Shown here: piece by piece, positions 61,549 through 64,000 of the stretch
Layout: the number at the start of each line of letters is the position of its first letter
How positions within the stretch are numbered: the stretch's first letter is position 1
From: an uncultured Erythrobacter sp.
GTDB taxonomy: Bacteria; Pseudomonadota; Alphaproteobacteria; Sphingomonadales; Sphingomonadaceae
Length of the DNA stretch: 64,000 nucleotides
Reading direction: 5' to 3'
NCBI GenBank assembly: GCA_947501215.1
Contig: CANMUS010000001.1
Location: 496,001-560,000 of the forward strand
Position numbers and translations under genes: made by a program
The notes under the pieces: model-generated
What the model saw: the letters and a program-made list of their open reading frames with translations, nothing else
What the model was told of the DNA's origin: nothing
The model's database searches: none

Positions 61549-62244
61549 TCAGCGCGCCGGACGGACGCCAGAGGTCTGGGCTTCCATCATCAGGCGGTCC
61601 TGAGCGGTCGGGTCGTGCGCCAGAATCTCGCCCTTGAAGATCCAGCACTTGATGCCGATGATCCCATAGGCGGTAAGCGCTTCGGCTTCCGCATAGTCGA
61701 CGTTGGCGCGCAGCGTGTGCAGCGGAACGCGGCCTTCGCGATACCATTCCACACGGGCGATTTCAGCGCCACCGAGACGGCCGCCGCAGACGATCTTGAT
61801 ACCTTCCGCGCCGAGGCGGAGGGCCGACTGCACGGCACGCTTCATGGCGCGGCGGAAAGCGACGCGCCGGATCAGTTGGTCGGCGATGCCCTGGGCGACG
61901 AGCTTGGCATCGATTTCCGGCTTGCGGATCTCGACGATGTTCAGCTTCACTTCGCTTTCGGTCATGCGCGAAAGCGTCGTGCGCAGCTTCTCGATGTCCG
62001 CGCCCTTCTTGCCGATGATCACACCGGGACGGGCAGCGTAGATCGAGATGCGGCACAACTTGGCCGGACGCTCGATCACCACCTTCGAGATCGCGGCCTG
62101 GGCAGCGTTCTCGAGGATGAACTTGCGGATTTCGATGTCCTCGCTGAGCAGCTTGGCATAGTCGCGCCCTTCGGCGTACCAGCGGCTGTCCCAGGTGCGG
62201 TTGATCTGCAGGCGCAGACCGATCGGATTGCTCTTCTGGCCCAT
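61549..62244 (-). CDS. rpsC: 30S ribosomal protein S3
   Basis: A 231-residue protein: [20 protein letters not shown], the KH domain [16 protein letters not shown], and [20 protein letters not shown]. It lies at the mRNA entry channel. Confidence 0.98.
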   Translation of the reverse strand: MGQKSNPIGLRLQINRTWDSRWYAEGRDYAKLLSEDIEIRKFILENAAQAAISKVVIERPAKLCRISIYAARPGVIIGKKGADIEKLRTTLSRMTESEVKLNIVEIRKPEIDAKLVAQGIADQLIRRVAFRRAMKRAVQSALRLGAEGIKIVCGGRLGGAEIARVEWYREGRVPLHTLRANVDYAEAEALTAYGIIGIKCWIFKGEILAHDPTAQDRLMMEAQTSGVRPAR

Positions 62245-62245
62245 C

Positions 62246-62623
62246 TTACGCCTCTTCCTGCTCGCGGACGACGATGCGCAGGCGGCTGAACGGCTTCAGG
62301 ATGCGCGTCGACTTGCCACGACCGCGCGTATGGAAGCGCTTCATGGTGATCGACTTGCCCACCGAAGCCTCGGCAACGACCAGCGCGTCGACATCGAGGT
62401 TGTGATTGTTTTCCGCATTGGCGATCGCCGAAGCGAGCACCTTCGTGGCATCCTTCGCCATGGCCTTCTTGGAGAAGGCGAGGATGTTGAGGGCCTCTTC
62501 GGCCTTCTTGCCGCGGATCAGTTCGGCAACGAGGTTGAGCTTCTGGGCCGAACCACGGATCGTGGTACCCACAGCCAGGGCCTCGTTATCGGCGACGCGG
62601 CGCGGAGCTTTCTGCTTGCTCAT
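62246..62623 (-). CDS. rplV: 50S ribosomal protein L22
   Basis: A 125-residue protein with [20 protein letters not shown] and the tunnel-lining hairpin [20 protein letters not shown]. It begins one base inside the rpsS stop. Confidence 0.98.
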   Translation of the reverse strand: MSKQKAPRRVADNEALAVGTTIRGSAQKLNLVAELIRGKKAEEALNILAFSKKAMAKDATKVLASAIANAENNHNLDVDALVVAEASVGKSITMKRFHTRGRGKSTRILKPFSRLRIVVREQEEA

Positions 62624-62898
62624 CAGCGCTTACCCTTCTTGTCGGCGGCGTGACCCGGGAAGGTCCGGGTCGGCGCGAATTCGCCGAGCTTGTGGCCGAC
62701 CATCTCTTCCGAGACGGAGACCGGGATGAACTTGTGACCGTTGTAGACGTTGAACGTCAGGCCGACGAAGTCGGGCAGGATGGTAGAACGACGCGACCAG
62801 GTCTTGATCGGCTTCGCATTGCTTACATCCTGAGCTTCCTGAGCCTTCTTTAGAAGGCTGAGTTCGACGAACGGACCTTTCCAGACGGAACGTGCCAT
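62623..62898 (-). CDS. rpsS: 30S ribosomal protein S19
   Basis: A 91-residue protein: [60 protein letters not shown]. It follows rplB by 6 nt. Confidence 0.98.
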   Translation of the reverse strand: MARSVWKGPFVELSLLKKAQEAQDVSNAKPIKTWSRRSTILPDFVGLTFNVYNGHKFIPVSVSEEMVGHKLGEFAPTRTFPGHAADKKGKR

Positions 62899-62904
62899 GT
62901 CCGA

Positions 62905-63741
62905 TTACCTCTTCTTCTTCGCGTGCCGCGAACGGATGATCATCTTGTCCGTCTGCTTGTTCTTGCGGGTACGGGCGCCCTTGGTCGGCTTGCCCCACGG
63001 AGTGACCGGGTGACGGCCACCGCTGGTGCGGCCTTCACCGCCGCCGTGCGGGTGGTCGACCGGGTTCTTGGCGACACCGCGCGTCAGCGGCTTGATGCCC
63101 ATCCAGCGACGACGACCGGCCTTGCCCAGGTTCTGGTTCTGGTTGTCCGGGTTCGACACGGCACCGACAGTGCCCATGCAGTCGGCGCGCAGGTAACGCT
63201 GCTCGCCGCTGTTGAGACGGACGATGACCATGCCGCGGTCGCGACCGACCAGCTGGACGTAGGAACCAGCAGCGCGGGCGATCTGGCCACCCTTGCCCGG
63301 CTTCATTTCCACGTTGTGGCAAATCGTGCCGACCGGCATCTGGCCGAGCAGCATGGCGTTGCCGGGCTTGGTGTCGGCCTTCTCGGCCGCAATCACCTTG
63401 TCGCCGACAGCCAGACGCTGCGGAGCGAGGATATAGGCCAGCTCGCCATCGTCATACTTCACGAGCGCGATGAACGCCGTGCGGTTCGGATCGTATTCGA
63501 GCCGCTCGACAGTGCCTTCGACGTCCCACTTGCGACGCTTGAAGTCGACGAAGCGATACTTCTGCTTGTGGCCGCCGGCCATGCCGCGCGAGGTGACGTG
63601 ACCCTTGTTGTTGCGGCCACCGGTCTTGCGCTTGCCTTCGACGAGCGACTTGACCGGCTTGCCCTTGTACAGGCCCGACTTGTCGACGAGGATCAGGCCG
63701 CGACGGCCCGGGCTCGTAGGTTTGTAGTTCTTGAGTGCCAT
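62905..63741 (-). CDS. rplB: 50S ribosomal protein L2
   Basis: A 278-residue protein: [40 protein letters not shown], and the C-terminal [20 protein letters not shown] with the functionally important histidine. The length is normal. Confidence 0.98.
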   Translation of the reverse strand: MALKNYKPTSPGRRGLILVDKSGLYKGKPVKSLVEGKRKTGGRNNKGHVTSRGMAGGHKQKYRFVDFKRRKWDVEGTVERLEYDPNRTAFIALVKYDDGELAYILAPQRLAVGDKVIAAEKADTKPGNAMLLGQMPVGTICHNVEMKPGKGGQIARAAGSYVQLVGRDRGMVIVRLNSGEQRYLRADCMGTVGAVSNPDNQNQNLGKAGRRRWMGIKPLTRGVAKNPVDHPHGGGEGRTSGGRHPVTPWGKPTKGARTRKNKQTDKMIIRSRHAKKKR

Positions 63742-63755
63742 TGTTCCCTAGCCCC

Positions 63756-64000
63756 TCAGATACCGCTGGTGACGTCGATGGAATCGCCGTCCTTCAGGGT
63801 GACCACGGCCTTCTTCAGGTCGTTGCGCTTGTAGGGCTTGCCCTTCCAGCGCTTGGTCTTGCCCTTCACGTTGATCGTGTTGACGCCGGTGACGCTGACA
63901 TCGAAGATCGCCTCGACGGCTTCCTTGATCTGCGGCTTGGTGGCATCGTTCGCTACCTTGAAGACGACGGCATTGTGCTCGGAAGCCAGCGTCGACTTTT
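63756..64000 (-). CDS. rplW: 50S ribosomal protein L23 (partial, C-terminal part)
   Basis: The frame runs from the window edge to a TGA at 63756-63758. It contains [40 protein letters not shown] and [20 protein letters not shown], ending IDVTSGI, all L23. The first codons lie beyond 64000. Confidence 0.96.
   Translation of the reverse strand, partial: KSTLASEHNAVVFKVANDATKPQIKEAVEAIFDVSVTGVNTINVKGKTKRWKGKPYKRNDLKKAVVTLKDGDSIDVTSGI

Overview
The window looks like a chromosomal segment of a GC-rich alphaproteobacterium of the order Sphingomonadales, most likely an Erythrobacteraceae member. The evidence is family-level protein resemblance, sphingomonad-type REP palindromes, an alphaproteobacterial LexA box (GTTC-N7-GTTC) in front of uvrA, and the S10-spc-alpha ribosomal cluster. 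The assignment rests on recognition only, since no search was run.

Layout. Positions 1-5166 carry a methyltransferase tail, a MOSC protein, a glycine-zipper protein, and a coupled set (short-chain reductase, cytochrome b561, Tat-exported molybdopterin oxidoreductase) followed by cfa. Positions 5167-7080 are an accessory patch with a toxin-antitoxin pair, a winged-helix-like small protein and an orphan DNA methyltransferase. After argG comes about 650 nt with no convincing gene but dense nested hairpins and a terminator. I read this as a large structured non-coding RNA and as the most interesting object here. Positions 9396-14608 are mosaic: an RlpA-like protein, a gene carrying an in-frame REP doublet, a low-GC 700-residue PIN-like/coiled-coil/membrane protein, a CHRD lipoprotein, and three decayed copies of the uvrA 3' end lined up behind intact uvrA.

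Positions 17931-27288 hold an RTX protein, a LuxR-type regulator, a membrane-anchored phage-type lysozyme, thpR, an M3 peptidase and a diguanylate cyclase. Positions 27285-32215 are a vitamin B12 uptake operon (btuB-btuF-btuC-btuD plus a small gene) under a cobalamin riboswitch, with every junction btuB to btuD overlapping by 4 nt. Positions 32350-42132 run through a cell-wall hydrolase and a small conserved gene into the TCA block mdh-sucD-sucA-sucB-lipoprotein-lpdA. No sucC lies between mdh and sucD, where a REP doublet sits instead. Positions 42150-48715 contain a 19-codon gene remnant, membrane proteins, an amidase, a PepSY protein, a TRIC-type channel, two paralogous glycine-zipper proteins and a serine hydrolase.

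From 64000 down to 48805 the minus strand is the ribosomal supercluster from rplW to rplQ, closed by a clear terminator. It is interrupted between adk and rpsM by an SRPBCC-domain gene and a gdhA pseudogene with three lesions. Most longer spacers inside this cluster hold hairpins, the largest with 29-nt arms between rpoA and rplQ. No tRNA, rRNA, CRISPR array or intact insertion sequence was seen.
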